From DASVEE01 sp036380735 (GTDB lineage: Bacteria > Acidobacteriota > Thermoanaerobaculia > Gp7-AA8): a stretch of DNA of 64,000 nt. The stretch is taken from the NCBI GenBank assembly GCA_036380735.1, contig DASVEE010000009.1:22307-86306 (forward strand). The letters run 5' to 3'. Positions 1-8,073 of the stretch are shown piece by piece. The stretch's first letter is position 1. Each line of letters starts with the position of its first letter. A program made the position numbers and the translations under genes. The notes beneath the pieces were generated by a model that worked only from the letters and a program-made list of their open reading frames with translations, did no database searches and was not told the DNA's origin.

Positions 1-372
1 TGGTGGACCAGCCGGCGCTCGGGTTTTGCGTTGTATGCGTCGGAGATCGTAGTAGCCGAAGCCGAACGCGGTGATCCCGATGCTGCCCGCGCGCGACTTG
101 CGGTACTGAGGGACCTGCCGCGCTTGTCTGCCACCGCGGATTCGGAGTTACTAGCCCCGGTCCTGCTCCGCGAGACGCACCTACCGCCCGTCGCGTTTCT
201 CGACATGTCCCATGTCGCGATCGCGGCGGTGCACGGGATGCAATATCTGCTCACGTGGAATTGTCGGCACATTGCAAATGCGGCGGTCGTCAGGATTGTC
301 GAAAAGGTTTGCCGTCGCTATGGTTATGAGCCGCCGGTCCTATGTACGCCGGAAGAGCTCATGGGGAGCTGA
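1..372 (+). CDS. PIN-domain toxin (VapC-like), 5' end missing
   Basis: This is the C-terminal part of a PIN-domain protein, the fold of VapC-type toxin ribonucleases. The frame is already open at base 1 (reading WWTSRRSGFALYASE), so the true start lies before the window. The stretches EIVVAEAERGD and LLTWNCRHIANA are typical of the PIN subfamily in which an Asn/His-rich stretch follows the third acidic region. The PIN fold coordinates a metal with acidic residues and cleaves RNA; here the first Asp is outside the window, so activity cannot be judged. A 64-codon gene starts one base after the stop (TGAcATG), a toxin-first arrangement known for some PIN pairs. The family call is firm; the RNA target is unknown. 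Confidence 0.8.
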   Translation, partial: WWTSRRSGFALYASEIVVAEAERGDPDAARARLAVLRDLPRLSATADSELLAPVLLRETHLPPVAFLDMSHVAIAAVHGMQYLLTWNCRHIANAAVVRIVEKVCRRYGYEPPVLCTPEELMGS

Positions 373-373
373 C

Positions 374-568
374 ATGATCGATGATCCCGTCGTAGAGGAG
401 ACACACCGCGTCCGCCGAGAGATGGCCGATGAATTCGGGGGCGACGTGCATCGCTTCTTCGAGTATTTGCGCCAACGCGAGCGCAGCTCGCCGGACGGCG
501 TGGTCACGCTGGAGCCGAACGCTCCCGAAGCGATGACCGTCGGGATCGTCCCCAAGCCACGGGCATAG
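374..568 (+). CDS. Small antitoxin-like partner of the PIN protein
   Basis: This 64-residue acidic protein begins MIDDPVVEETHRVRREMAD. It starts one nucleotide after the PIN stop codon, so the two are almost certainly co-translated. The DPVVEE...R..MADEFGGD...F.EYLR pattern resembles short helical proteins encoded directly downstream of PIN toxins. By position and size it should be the neutralising partner. No DNA-binding ribbon-helix-helix is obvious, so autoregulation cannot be claimed. The C-terminal third (EPNAPEAMTVGIVPKPRA) is Pro/Ala-rich and probably extended, as in antitoxins that wrap the toxin. Function is inferred from context rather than from a diagnostic motif. Confidence 0.65.
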   Translation: MIDDPVVEETHRVRREMADEFGGDVHRFFEYLRQRERSSPDGVVTLEPNAPEAMTVGIVPKPRA

Positions 569-579
569 CTCGTTGAAAA

Positions 580-592
580 CCACGTGTCGTGG
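580..592 (+). terminator. Weak hairpin after the toxin-antitoxin pair
   Basis: CCACG-TGT-CGTGG forms a short perfect stem 11 bases after the antitoxin stop. It is followed by ATCATTTG rather than a real T-tract. It may attenuate read-through into the exonuclease gene, but it is short and could be chance. Confidence 0.25.
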
Positions 593-637
593 ATCATTTG
601 ACCGCCTCCTCGTGTTGCGCGAGCATTGGAACCGCTC

Positions 638-1543
638 ATGAAAAAGCTCGTCATCGACATTGAGACTGTCGGCACTCCCTGGGAAGAACACGATCCGTAC
701 GTCCGCGAGTACCTCATCAAAGGGATGAGTGAGGCGGAGGCGGAAGAGGAGAAGCGCCGCGGGGCGCTCTCGCCGTTTCTCGGGCGCATCGTCGCCATTG
801 GCGTCGTCAACGCCGAGACCGGGCGCTCCTGCGCGATGTACGAGGTTCCGGGGCAGACCGAACTGATCAGCGACACGGACGGGATGCGCACGCTCATCTC
901 CGGCACCGAGAAGCAGATCCTCGAGAAGTTCTGGCAGTTCCTGGGGAAGGAAGACCGCTTCATCTCCTTCAATGGGCGCCAGTTCGACGGACCGTTCCTC
1001 ATGATCCGCTCCGCCATCCACGGCATCGTGCCGAAGCGCGATCTCGTCGGCTATCGCTACAAGTTCCATCCGAACTGCGATCTCCGCGAGGCGCTCAACT
1101 TCAACGGCACGATCAATACGCGGCAGATCCGCTTCAACCTCGACCTGGCCTGTAAGACGTTCGGCATCCAGAGCTCGAAGACGGAAGGGATGGACGGCCG
1201 CTCGGTGGAGACGCTGTACCGTGCCGGACGGCATCAGGACATCGCCCTCTATTGCCTCGAAGACGTGCGCGCCACGTGCGAGCTCTACCTGAAGCTCGAG
1301 CGGACGCTGCTGCATTTCGAAAACTCGTTCCGCGAAGCCGAAGAGCGCCACGCGCGCCGCAGCCTGCTGGTGCCGGCCGAGAGCTCGTTCATGGAGAGCG
1401 TGACGCAGACGTCGCTCACGCTGACGACCGCGCTGGAAGCGACGTCGGACGACCTCCTCACGACCAAGCATCAGGCGCTCGTGCTGGACAAGCTGGTCGC
1501 CGCCGGCGCGCTGGAAGAAGAGATCCCCGACGGTACGGTGTAG
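638..1543 (+). CDS. Predicted 3'-5' exonuclease (PolB-type, DEDDy)
   Basis: This is a stand-alone exonuclease related to the proofreading domain of family-B DNA polymerases (DNA_pol_B_exo2 family). All three exonuclease motifs are visible: ExoI VIDIETV near residue 5 (D and E metal ligands), ExoII FISFNGRQFDGPFL near 110 (Asn...Phe-Asp), and ExoIII YCLEDVRATCEL near 205 (Tyr-x3-Asp, the DEDDy signature). It should remove nucleotides from DNA 3' ends in a two-metal reaction. A TTG four codons upstream (626) is in frame, but ATG 638 puts the beta-strand MKKLVIDIE at the natural N-terminus. The C-terminal ~80 residues are helical and unassigned. It heads a plus-strand run; the next start is 9 bases downstream. 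Confidence 0.85.
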   Translation: MKKLVIDIETVGTPWEEHDPYVREYLIKGMSEAEAEEEKRRGALSPFLGRIVAIGVVNAETGRSCAMYEVPGQTELISDTDGMRTLISGTEKQILEKFWQFLGKEDRFISFNGRQFDGPFLMIRSAIHGIVPKRDLVGYRYKFHPNCDLREALNFNGTINTRQIRFNLDLACKTFGIQSSKTEGMDGRSVETLYRAGRHQDIALYCLEDVRATCELYLKLERTLLHFENSFREAEERHARRSLLVPAESSFMESVTQTSLTLTTALEATSDDLLTTKHQALVLDKLVAAGALEEEIPDGTV

Positions 1544-1552
1544 CGCCGGCGC

Positions 1553-2839
1553 ATGACGATGGGACGGACGGAAAGGTTGGGTTCAGCGGAGCGCGCGCTG
1601 CGTGCCGTGCTGCTGTCCTGCCTGCTGACGACGCCGCTCTTCGCGCAGTACGAAAACACGCCGCACGTCTTCGTCTCTCCCGGCGGGCCGCGCATGCCGA
1701 TTCGGGCGCAGGCAGGCGACTGCTCCATCGCTCCGCGCTTCGCGAACTTTCTGACCGAGGGACCGACCGATCGGGAGCTGCATGCGCCGTCGGTCGGCAC
1801 CATGCGCGCCGTGATGCTCTTCGTCGATTTCCCCGACGCTCCCTCGGCCGAGCAGACCCAGACGCTCTACGACACCATCGTGCCGAAGTCGCAGGAGTGG
1901 TTCGCCGAGGTATCGCATGGGCGGTTCAACGTGGCGGTGACGCCGGTGCACGGCTGGCGGCGGATGCCGCTGCCGTCGACGTCGTACGGCTTCGACTCCC
2001 TCACGTTCGAGAAGCAGAAGAAGTACTTCCTCGACGCCATCGCCCTCACCGACGCCGACGTCGATTTCTCCCCCTACGACACGCTGCTCGTCGTCTCCTC
2101 GGCCGCGGCGAAGATCCCGGTCAGTCCGACGTATCTCGCGTACGCGGGCGCTGGCGTGCCGACCGCCGACGGGCGGGAGCTGCGCTGGGGCGTCACGTTC
2201 GGCAATGACGTGCGCGTGCAGCGCTGGGGGGAGTACATCCTCGCGCACGAGACGCAGCACATGCTCGGCCTGCCCGATCTCTACCGCTTCACGAATCAGA
2301 TCTTCCCCAACTTTCTGCGCGACGCCGGCGGCTGGGACGTGATGAGCTGGATTCGTCCCGGCGCACACGCCATGGCGTGGCACAAGCGGAAGCTCGGGTG
2401 GATTGACGAGACGCAGATCGCCTGTGCCCAGGGACCGCGGTTCGAGGCGACGCTGACGCCGACGGCCACCGACGGCGGCGTCAAAGCGATCGTGGTGCGC
2501 GTGGACGACGACACGGCGATCGTGGCGGAGCTGCGCAGAGCCATCGGCGCCGACGCCCGGCTGTGCGACAGCGGCCTCCTCATCTATACGGTCGACGCGT
2601 CGACGCTCACCGGCTTCGGCCCGGTGAAGGTGCTGAACGGCGGCAACGGCGAAGCGCCCGCGGTGATCAATGAGTGCGGCCCGATCTACGACGCCACGTT
2701 CGACATCCGCAACGGGAAGCTGACGCGCGTGACGGCCGACGGCACGATCACGTTCGAGCTCGTCAGTGTCAGCGACAGCGAAGCGCGCGTGCGCGTGCTG
2801 CGTCCGCTGGCGACGAAGCGCCGCAGCGCAACGAAGTAA
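1553..2839 (+). CDS. Secreted M6-like metalloprotease
   Basis: This is a 428-residue exported protein related to the M6 (immune inhibitor A-like) peptidases. A hydrophobic signal (AVLLSCLLTTPLFAQ) ends near residue 32. The motif HETQHMLGLPD at about 232-242 fits the metzincin pattern HExxHxxGxxD: two His plus a downstream Asp as zinc ligands and Glu233 as catalytic base. The following GGWDVMSW supplies a Met-turn-like segment. The region from about 85 (MRAVMLFVDFPD) is the usual M6 N-terminal strand. It is probably secreted and hydrolyses extracellular protein. ATG 1559 is an alternative start two codons in. It follows the exonuclease gene by 9 bases, so the two are likely co-transcribed. Confidence 0.85.
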   Translation: MTMGRTERLGSAERALRAVLLSCLLTTPLFAQYENTPHVFVSPGGPRMPIRAQAGDCSIAPRFANFLTEGPTDRELHAPSVGTMRAVMLFVDFPDAPSAEQTQTLYDTIVPKSQEWFAEVSHGRFNVAVTPVHGWRRMPLPSTSYGFDSLTFEKQKKYFLDAIALTDADVDFSPYDTLLVVSSAAAKIPVSPTYLAYAGAGVPTADGRELRWGVTFGNDVRVQRWGEYILAHETQHMLGLPDLYRFTNQIFPNFLRDAGGWDVMSWIRPGAHAMAWHKRKLGWIDETQIACAQGPRFEATLTPTATDGGVKAIVVRVDDDTAIVAELRRAIGADARLCDSGLLIYTVDASTLTGFGPVKVLNGGNGEAPAVINECGPIYDATFDIRNGKLTRVTADGTITFELVSVSDSEARVRVLRPLATKRRSATK

Positions 2840-2872
2840 CCCGAACGCAGGATTTCCGTCACAATCAGCATC

Positions 2873-4858
2873 ATGAGATGCCGGATGCTGCTGTGTTTGG
2901 CGGTTCTCCTCCCCGTGGTGTTGCGTGCAGAGGCGATGGGCCCGATGGGACAGATGGGACTCATGGGATTCGCGATGTCACACGAGTCCCACTCGTCCCC
3001 TGCGGACCTGTCGACACTGTTTCGCCTTTCGGACTATGAAGCGCTGATCCGCGCGTATGAGGCGGCACCCAGTGCGGCGCCGCGCGATCGCGCGTACTAC
3101 GCCATCGCGCTCGAGCGCACCGCGCAGACCTTTCGCGCGGCGGAAGTCCGCGCGCGGCTGAAAGAGGAGCATCCGAACGACGTCTGGACGCGCTACGCGG
3201 AGCTCTCCCATCGCATCAATCCGTCGGCGAGCGAAACGAAAATCGTGCTCGACCTCGCCGGCGACACGCCGCCCGACGACATCGTCCGCATGCACGCCTT
3301 TGCCCTCTTCCGCGTGCAGCCGGAAACCGCGCTCGCGTTCGTCGACCGGTACGCGCAGACGCCGGCGCTCCGTTCGACGCGGATGAAGCTGCGTCTGATG
3401 GAAGCGCGGAGCAATGCGGAGGCGATGGGGAAGATCGCGAACGAAGCATCGACCGTGGAGGAGCTCATCGAAGCCGCGCAGCATCTCCAAATGATGCGGC
3501 AGACGGAGGCCTCCTACGAGCTTGCGGCGAAGGCCGCGGAGAAGACGGAGTCGCTCATCGCGCACCGGCTGTATTGGACTGCGGCACAGGGAAAGAACGA
3601 AGAGATCGCCGCCGACGTGGCCACGCTTCTCGAGCAGCGCGACTGGCCCGAGGTGTGGGTCGCGGCGGCGAAGCAGTACGCGCAGATGGGGCGCAAGGAA
3701 GACGCCGAAAAGCTGCGCGACCGCGTGTTGCGCGAGGCGCCGCAATCCATCCACGCGCAGTTCGTGCTGCGCGACCTCTATCACGAGAACCGCACGCGCG
3801 AGAACGTGCTTGCCGCGATGCGCCACCCGCACCAGCCGGAGCCATTGCTCCAGCAACAGGCTGCCGCCACGCTCTTCCGCCTCGCGGCGACCGACGCGGA
3901 GATCTCAAACGACGTGCTGCTCGAAGCGATTCGGCTCATGGTGCCGATGGGACCGCAGGACGTCCGCACCGTGCACATCGCCGCGCCGCTGGAGATGATG
4001 AAGCGGAAGCTCGACCTGAAGGAAGCGGAGCGCATCGCGCGTGCCGGCTTCGCCTCGGCCAAAGAAGCCGCCGAACGTTTCCGCGCGTTCGATGTGAAAC
4101 GCGCCGAGGAGGCGCTGCAGTCGAACACGGCGCTGCTGCACGACACGCTCGGGCAGTTGCTGCTGGAGCAGGGACGCGCGGAAGAAGCGACGAAAGAGCT
4201 CCTCGCTGCGCGCGCTCTCGATGACGAGTCGCCCGCCATCCTCCTGCACCTCGCTCAGGCGCATGAGGCGACCGGCGCGCTCGACAAAGCGGAGACCCTC
4301 TATCAGGAGGCACTGGCGATCGAGCCGCTCAAGGCGCTCTACCAGAAACGCCACAAGACGTTGGCAGGCTGGGAAAGCTACCTCGCCGGCGTGAAGGACA
4401 AAGACTCCGCTGCACGGCGGAAGAAGGCGCTCGCCACACGCGCGAATGCGCCGCGGAACACACCGCCCTTTACGCTGAAGACGCTCGACGGCAACACGGT
4501 CTCGCTGGCCGACCTCAAAGGGAAGGTCGTGGTCATCAACTTCTGGGGCGTCTGGTGCGGCTGGTGCGTGAAGGAGATGCCGGAGTTCGTGGAGCTGGTG
4601 GCAAAGTACGCGCGCGACAAACGCGTGGCCATCGTCACGATCAACAACGACCCGAACGTGGAGACGCCGCGCAAATGGATGGCCTCGAAAAAGTACGCCT
4701 TCCCGGTGCTGCTCAACGACGGCTACGCCGACCGGCACGTGCGGTCCTACCCCACGACGTGGTTCCTCGACAAAGAGGGCCGCATTGCCTTCGAGCTGGT
4801 TGGCGCCACGCACAAGCTGGTGGAAGAGTTCTCCTGGAGGATCGACGCGCTGCGGTGA
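2873..4858 (+). CDS. Exported TPR protein with C-terminal TlpA-like thioredoxin domain
   Basis: The protein has 661 residues. The signal peptide is MLLCLAVLLPVVLRAEA (about 5-21). Right after it comes an odd low-complexity stretch, MGPMGQMGLMGFAM, encoded by a copy of the 9-bp repeat family. From about 45 to 500 there are helical TPR-like repeats. The last ~140 residues form a TlpA/ResA-type thioredoxin domain: PPFTLKTLDGNTVSLADLKG, then NFWGVWCGWC with the CxxC pair, and the cis-Pro region SYPTTWFLDKEG. It should act outside the cytoplasmic membrane as a thiol-disulfide oxidoreductase, with the TPR part binding a partner. The gene sits 33 bases after the protease, whose product could be a folding client (inference). 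Confidence 0.85.
   Translation: MRCRMLLCLAVLLPVVLRAEAMGPMGQMGLMGFAMSHESHSSPADLSTLFRLSDYEALIRAYEAAPSAAPRDRAYYAIALERTAQTFRAAEVRARLKEEHPNDVWTRYAELSHRINPSASETKIVLDLAGDTPPDDIVRMHAFALFRVQPETALAFVDRYAQTPALRSTRMKLRLMEARSNAEAMGKIANEASTVEELIEAAQHLQMMRQTEASYELAAKAAEKTESLIAHRLYWTAAQGKNEEIAADVATLLEQRDWPEVWVAAAKQYAQMGRKEDAEKLRDRVLREAPQSIHAQFVLRDLYHENRTRENVLAAMRHPHQPEPLLQQQAAATLFRLAATDAEISNDVLLEAIRLMVPMGPQDVRTVHIAAPLEMMKRKLDLKEAERIARAGFASAKEAAERFRAFDVKRAEEALQSNTALLHDTLGQLLLEQGRAEEATKELLAARALDDESPAILLHLAQAHEATGALDKAETLYQEALAIEPLKALYQKRHKTLAGWESYLAGVKDKDSAARRKKALATRANAPRNTPPFTLKTLDGNTVSLADLKGKVVVINFWGVWCGWCVKEMPEFVELVAKYARDKRVAIVTINNDPNVETPRKWMASKKYAFPVLLNDGYADRHVRSYPTTWFLDKEGRIAFELVGATHKLVEEFSWRIDALR
2935..3002. 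repeat. 9-bp-unit repeat inside the TPR-thioredoxin gene
   Basis: Units GGGCCCGAT, GGGACAGAT and GGGACTCAT run in frame, followed after 12 bases by two reverse-orientation units (GAGTCCCACTCGTCCC). This is the same inverted layout as the intergenic copies, here translated as MGPMGQMGLMG...SHESHSS between signal peptide and TPR domain. Confidence 0.75.
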
Positions 4859-4865
4859 AGGCGCA

Positions 4866-6185
4866 ATGGGATCGGCCGCTGCCACTACAATCTCCCATGT
4901 GAGAGTTTTCAGCGCGCGTGTGTTCACGCCGGTCGCCGATCCGTTCCGTTCCGACGTTGCGGGTTCCTACCAGTATTACGAGGACGGCTACGTCGCGGTG
5001 GGCGACGACGGCCGCATCGTCTCCGTCGGTGACCGCTCCGAAGCGCCGGCCGGCGAGATCATCAGCCTCGGGCGCAACGCGCTGATCTCACCCGGATTCG
5101 TCGACACGCATTTACACGCGCCGCAACTCGAGATGATCGGCTCGTACGGCGGCCACCTCCTCGAGTGGCTCAATCGCTACACGTTCCCGACCGAGGCGCA
5201 GTTCGCCGATCCGAAGCACGCGGAGCGGGTGGCGAAAGCGTTCTTCGACGAGCTGCTGCGCAACGGCACGCTGACCGCGCTCATTTTCTCGACGATCCAC
5301 TACGAGGCCACCGACATCTTCTTCGCCGAAGCGGAGCGCCGCGGTTTCCGCGGCATCATCGGCAAGACGATGATGGACCGGCACGCGCCGGAGTTCCTGC
5401 TCGATGCGTCGCCGCAACAGTCGTTCGAGGAATCGCGCGCGCTGCTGCAGAAGTGGCACGGCCGCGGCCTCCTCAACTACGCCGTCACACCGCGCTTCGC
5501 GCCGACGTCGACGCCGGCGCTGCTCGAGATGGCGGGCGCACTGAAGAAGGAGTTCCCCGCCGCCTGGGTCCACACGCACATCTCCGAGAATCCGCACGAG
5601 GTGCGCTGGGTCCAGGAGCTGTTCCCCGAAGCGGAGTACGCCGACGTCTACGACGACTACGGCCTTCTCGGCGAGAAGAGCGTCCTCGCGCACGGCGTCT
5701 GGCTGACACCTGAAGAGCTCGATCTGCTCGCCCGTCGCGGCGCCCGCATCTCCCACTGCCCCAATTCGAACCTCTTCCTCGGCAGCGGTCTCTTCCGCCT
5801 CCACCACACCCTCGACGCCGGCGTCCTCGTCGGCCTCGGCAGCGACATCGGCGGCGGCACGTCGCCGTCGCTGTTCAATGCCATGGCCGACGCCTACAAG
5901 GTGCAACAGGTCCAGCACGTCTCCCTCAGCCCGTTCCACCTCTGGTACCTCGCCACCCTCGGCGGCGCCCGCACGCTGTCGCTGGACACCGAGACCGGCA
6001 GCCTCGAGCCCGGCAAGTCCGCCGACTTCATCGTGCTCAACCTGCACGCCACCCCGCTGCTGTCGCTGCGCACCGACCGCGCCTCGTCACTGGAAGACCT
6101 GCTGGCGGGTCTCATCTTCATGGGAGATGACCGGGCGGTGCAGCAAAGTGTGATCGCCGGCCGCGTCGTGTCGGCCACAGGGTAA
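4866..6185 (+). CDS. guaD: Guanine deaminase
   Basis: This amidohydrolase-superfamily enzyme converts guanine to xanthine and ammonia in purine salvage and catabolism (EC 3.5.4.3). Motifs in order: PGFVDTHLHAPQ with the HxH metal site near residue 80; the long GuaD-type insert LLEWLNRYTFPTE; HTHISENPHEV with the conserved His; HGVWLTPEEL; ISHCPNSNLFLGSG, a strong GuaD signature; and VGLGSDIGGGTS with the catalytic Asp. The length of about 439 residues is normal. Two starts are plausible: ATG 4866, with GAAGG a few bases upstream, and GTG 4899, seven bases after a TACAAT box and matching the usual family N-terminus (VRVFSARVFTPV). It lies 7 bases after the TPR-thioredoxin gene. Confidence 0.92.
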   Translation: MGSAAATTISHVRVFSARVFTPVADPFRSDVAGSYQYYEDGYVAVGDDGRIVSVGDRSEAPAGEIISLGRNALISPGFVDTHLHAPQLEMIGSYGGHLLEWLNRYTFPTEAQFADPKHAERVAKAFFDELLRNGTLTALIFSTIHYEATDIFFAEAERRGFRGIIGKTMMDRHAPEFLLDASPQQSFEESRALLQKWHGRGLLNYAVTPRFAPTSTPALLEMAGALKKEFPAAWVHTHISENPHEVRWVQELFPEAEYADVYDDYGLLGEKSVLAHGVWLTPEELDLLARRGARISHCPNSNLFLGSGLFRLHHTLDAGVLVGLGSDIGGGTSPSLFNAMADAYKVQQVQHVSLSPFHLWYLATLGGARTLSLDTETGSLEPGKSADFIVLNLHATPLLSLRTDRASSLEDLLAGLIFMGDDRAVQQSVIAGRVVSATG

Positions 6186-6266
6186 CGACGAAGAGGCCTC
6201 CGGTCGGTCTCCCTGCGAAGAACTGGCAGCCCGTTTGCGCCGTCGAACCTGCATCAGGAGGTTTCG

Positions 6267-7532
6267 ATGAGGCAAACAGCCCGAAGTTTGGCCGTTTTTG
6301 CGCTATTCGCGCTGACGGCGTGGTCCTCTGAAGCTCAGTACGGTTGGCAGTCCGCGTCGGACATCCGTCAGGGTGTGCGCGGCAGCGTGACCGGCACCGT
6401 CGTGGACATGGAAGAAGGACGTAACCGCTTGCAACTGGAGCCGGATGGCGATCGGCACGAGCGCGTTACGGTCGAGGGAGACACCGTCACCACCACGTAC
6501 CGTGGGTTCGGCGGGACGATCAACGGAAAGCCGGAGATTTTCACCGGCTCGTCGGGATTCTCGAACATCCGGCTGGGCGACCGGCTGGAAGTGCGCGGCC
6601 TCGGCCGTACGGCGGCGGTGGTGACCGCGGAACAGGTCACCTTGCTCGGACGGACGGTTGAAGCACCGCAAGTCGGCGTGGGGGGGACGCGGGAGCAGAC
6701 GAGCGTCTCGACGCCCACTACGCAGTCGACGACTCCGCGGTACGGCAGCGTGGATGGCGTCGTGCGGCAGGTCAACGCCAGCGCCGGCACGATCGTCGTG
6801 GAGACGGACCGCCGCGAGATTCTCAATATCCGCGCGGCGAGCGGTACCCCGGTGTACTACCGCAATGAGACGTACCAGGTCGCCAGCCTCGAGCCGGGCG
6901 ATCGCATCCGGGTCGAAGTGGATCAGTCGACGACGACCTCGTCGCGCGAAGTGCGGGCGCGGTCGATCGACGTCATCGAGAGCGTGCAGGACAGCGGCGG
7001 CGGGACGACGCGCCGCGTGGCCAGCCTCGTCGGGCGCGTGACGCGCGTGACGTCGTCGGCGAACACGGTGACGCTCGATACCGGACGCGAGCAGGTTGCG
7101 GTCGATCTCACCAATGCGTACGACCCGACGGACCGCCGCATTCGCGCGGCCGACATCCGCGTCGGCGACAGCCTCGAGATCAGCGGCAACTACAACACGA
7201 ACAACACCGCGTTCCTGGCGACGACGGTGCGCTACACCGCCTCGACCACGCCGGGTGTGCCGGCGACGAACGACGACTTCGTCCGAGACGAGCTCGTCGT
7301 GGTGACGATCACCGGAACGGTGGCGGAGACGCTCGACGCCGGCCCCTTCTTCGTGGTGCGCGACCGCAACGGACGGACGACCGACGTGTGGGCGACCGAG
7401 GACTTCGTCGTGCGCACGAAGGCCGGCACCTACACCACGGCCGAGCGCCTCAAGAGCGGCGACGCCGTCACCATCCGCGCCTACCGCGACATGGACGGCA
7501 ACTACATCGCCCAGACGATCCGGCAGCGGTAA
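6267..7532 (+). CDS. Secreted beta-barrel repeat protein (DUF5666-like)
   Basis: This 421-residue exported protein has a signal peptide (MRQTARSLAVFALFALTAWSSEAQ). The body consists of about four repeats of the form 'G-V-V..V......I.V.T......V......V......L..GD.I.V.G', each a small OB-like barrel as in DUF5666 proteins: GSVTGTVVD near 37, GSVDGVVRQ near 155, SLVGRVTRV near 250, and VTITGTVAE near 345. Family members are cell-envelope proteins without known enzymatic activity. The start is well defined by AGGAGG (6257-6262) four bases upstream of the ATG. An 81-base gap separates it from guaD, so it may have its own promoter. The exact role is unknown. Confidence 0.75.
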   Translation: MRQTARSLAVFALFALTAWSSEAQYGWQSASDIRQGVRGSVTGTVVDMEEGRNRLQLEPDGDRHERVTVEGDTVTTTYRGFGGTINGKPEIFTGSSGFSNIRLGDRLEVRGLGRTAAVVTAEQVTLLGRTVEAPQVGVGGTREQTSVSTPTTQSTTPRYGSVDGVVRQVNASAGTIVVETDRREILNIRAASGTPVYYRNETYQVASLEPGDRIRVEVDQSTTTSSREVRARSIDVIESVQDSGGGTTRRVASLVGRVTRVTSSANTVTLDTGREQVAVDLTNAYDPTDRRIRAADIRVGDSLEISGNYNTNNTAFLATTVRYTASTTPGVPATNDDFVRDELVVVTITGTVAETLDAGPFFVVRDRNGRTTDVWATEDFVVRTKAGTYTTAERLKSGDAVTIRAYRDMDGNYIAQTIRQR

Positions 7533-7567
7533 CCGCAGCACCTAACCACTCGGACCCTGGGGTTTAC

Positions 7568-7602
7568 GCCTTAGCCAAAAGACGATCAGCTTTTGGCAAG
7601 GC
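7568..7602 (+). terminator. Hairpin downstream of the DUF5666-like gene
   Basis: GCCTTAGCCAAAAG pairs with CTTTTGGCAAGGC across an 8-base loop, 35 bases after the stop codon. No T-tract follows; a 9-bp-unit repeat begins instead. Rho-dependent termination or RNA stabilisation are both possible. Confidence 0.4.
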
Positions 7603-7606
7603 GCAG

Positions 7607-7662
7607 CCCCATAGGTCCCATTTGTCCCATAAGTCCCATTTCCCCTAGGTCCTATCGTTCGC
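7607..7662. repeat. 9-bp-unit repeat, reverse-orientation half element
   Basis: Four reverse units of the form TCC(C/T)ATNNG end in TCCTATCGTTCG, the degenerate outer terminus of this family. There is no matching forward arm. It lies between two plus-strand genes. Confidence 0.75.
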
Positions 7663-7692
7663 TCTGCAGTTATTCGGAATAACGCAACTACC

Positions 7693-8073
7693 GTGGCGCT
7701 TCCTCTTAGCGCCATGCCACGAGACTTTCTTCCCGGGGTCGAGCCGGCTTCGCCGGCACCGTCGGTCGTCTGCAACGCGCGCAAGCCCGTCTCGCGGGCA
7801 CGCCGCCTTGCCGCCGTGCGTGACATCGTCAACCTCGGGCTGATCGCGGGTCTCGACTGGCTGTTCCTGCGCTGGCCGGCGACGCATTTCCCCACGCTCG
7901 ACCGGTACGACTCCATGGTCCTGCTCGTCAGCGTCAACGCCCTCATGGTCGTCTACATCTGGCTGAGCCGCGTGCTGCCTCGCTGGACGGCGAAGCGCAT
8001 CGCCTCGACCTGGTCGTCAGCCGAGCGGTCGCGGTTCCTCGCGGAGCAGCGGCGCCAGCACGCGAGCCAGTAG
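7693..8073 (+). CDS. Small two-helix membrane protein, unknown
   Basis: I do not recognise this 126-residue protein. Two hydrophobic segments are clear: DIVNLGLIAGLDWLFLRW (about 44-61) and MVLLVSVNALMVVYIWLSRV (about 75-94). They are joined by a short loop and followed by a basic, Arg-rich tail. A helical hairpin in the inner membrane with a cytoplasmic tail is the simplest topology. The start is uncertain; ATG 7714 (MPRDFLPG) would remove seven residues without touching the helices. Its 3' end overlaps the DUF3999 gene on the other strand by 57 bases. That is unusual and leaves some chance that the reading frame is not expressed. Confidence 0.55.
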   Translation: MALPLSAMPRDFLPGVEPASPAPSVVCNARKPVSRARRLAAVRDIVNLGLIAGLDWLFLRWPATHFPTLDRYDSMVLLVSVNALMVVYIWLSRVLPRWTAKRIASTWSSAERSRFLAEQRRQHASQ

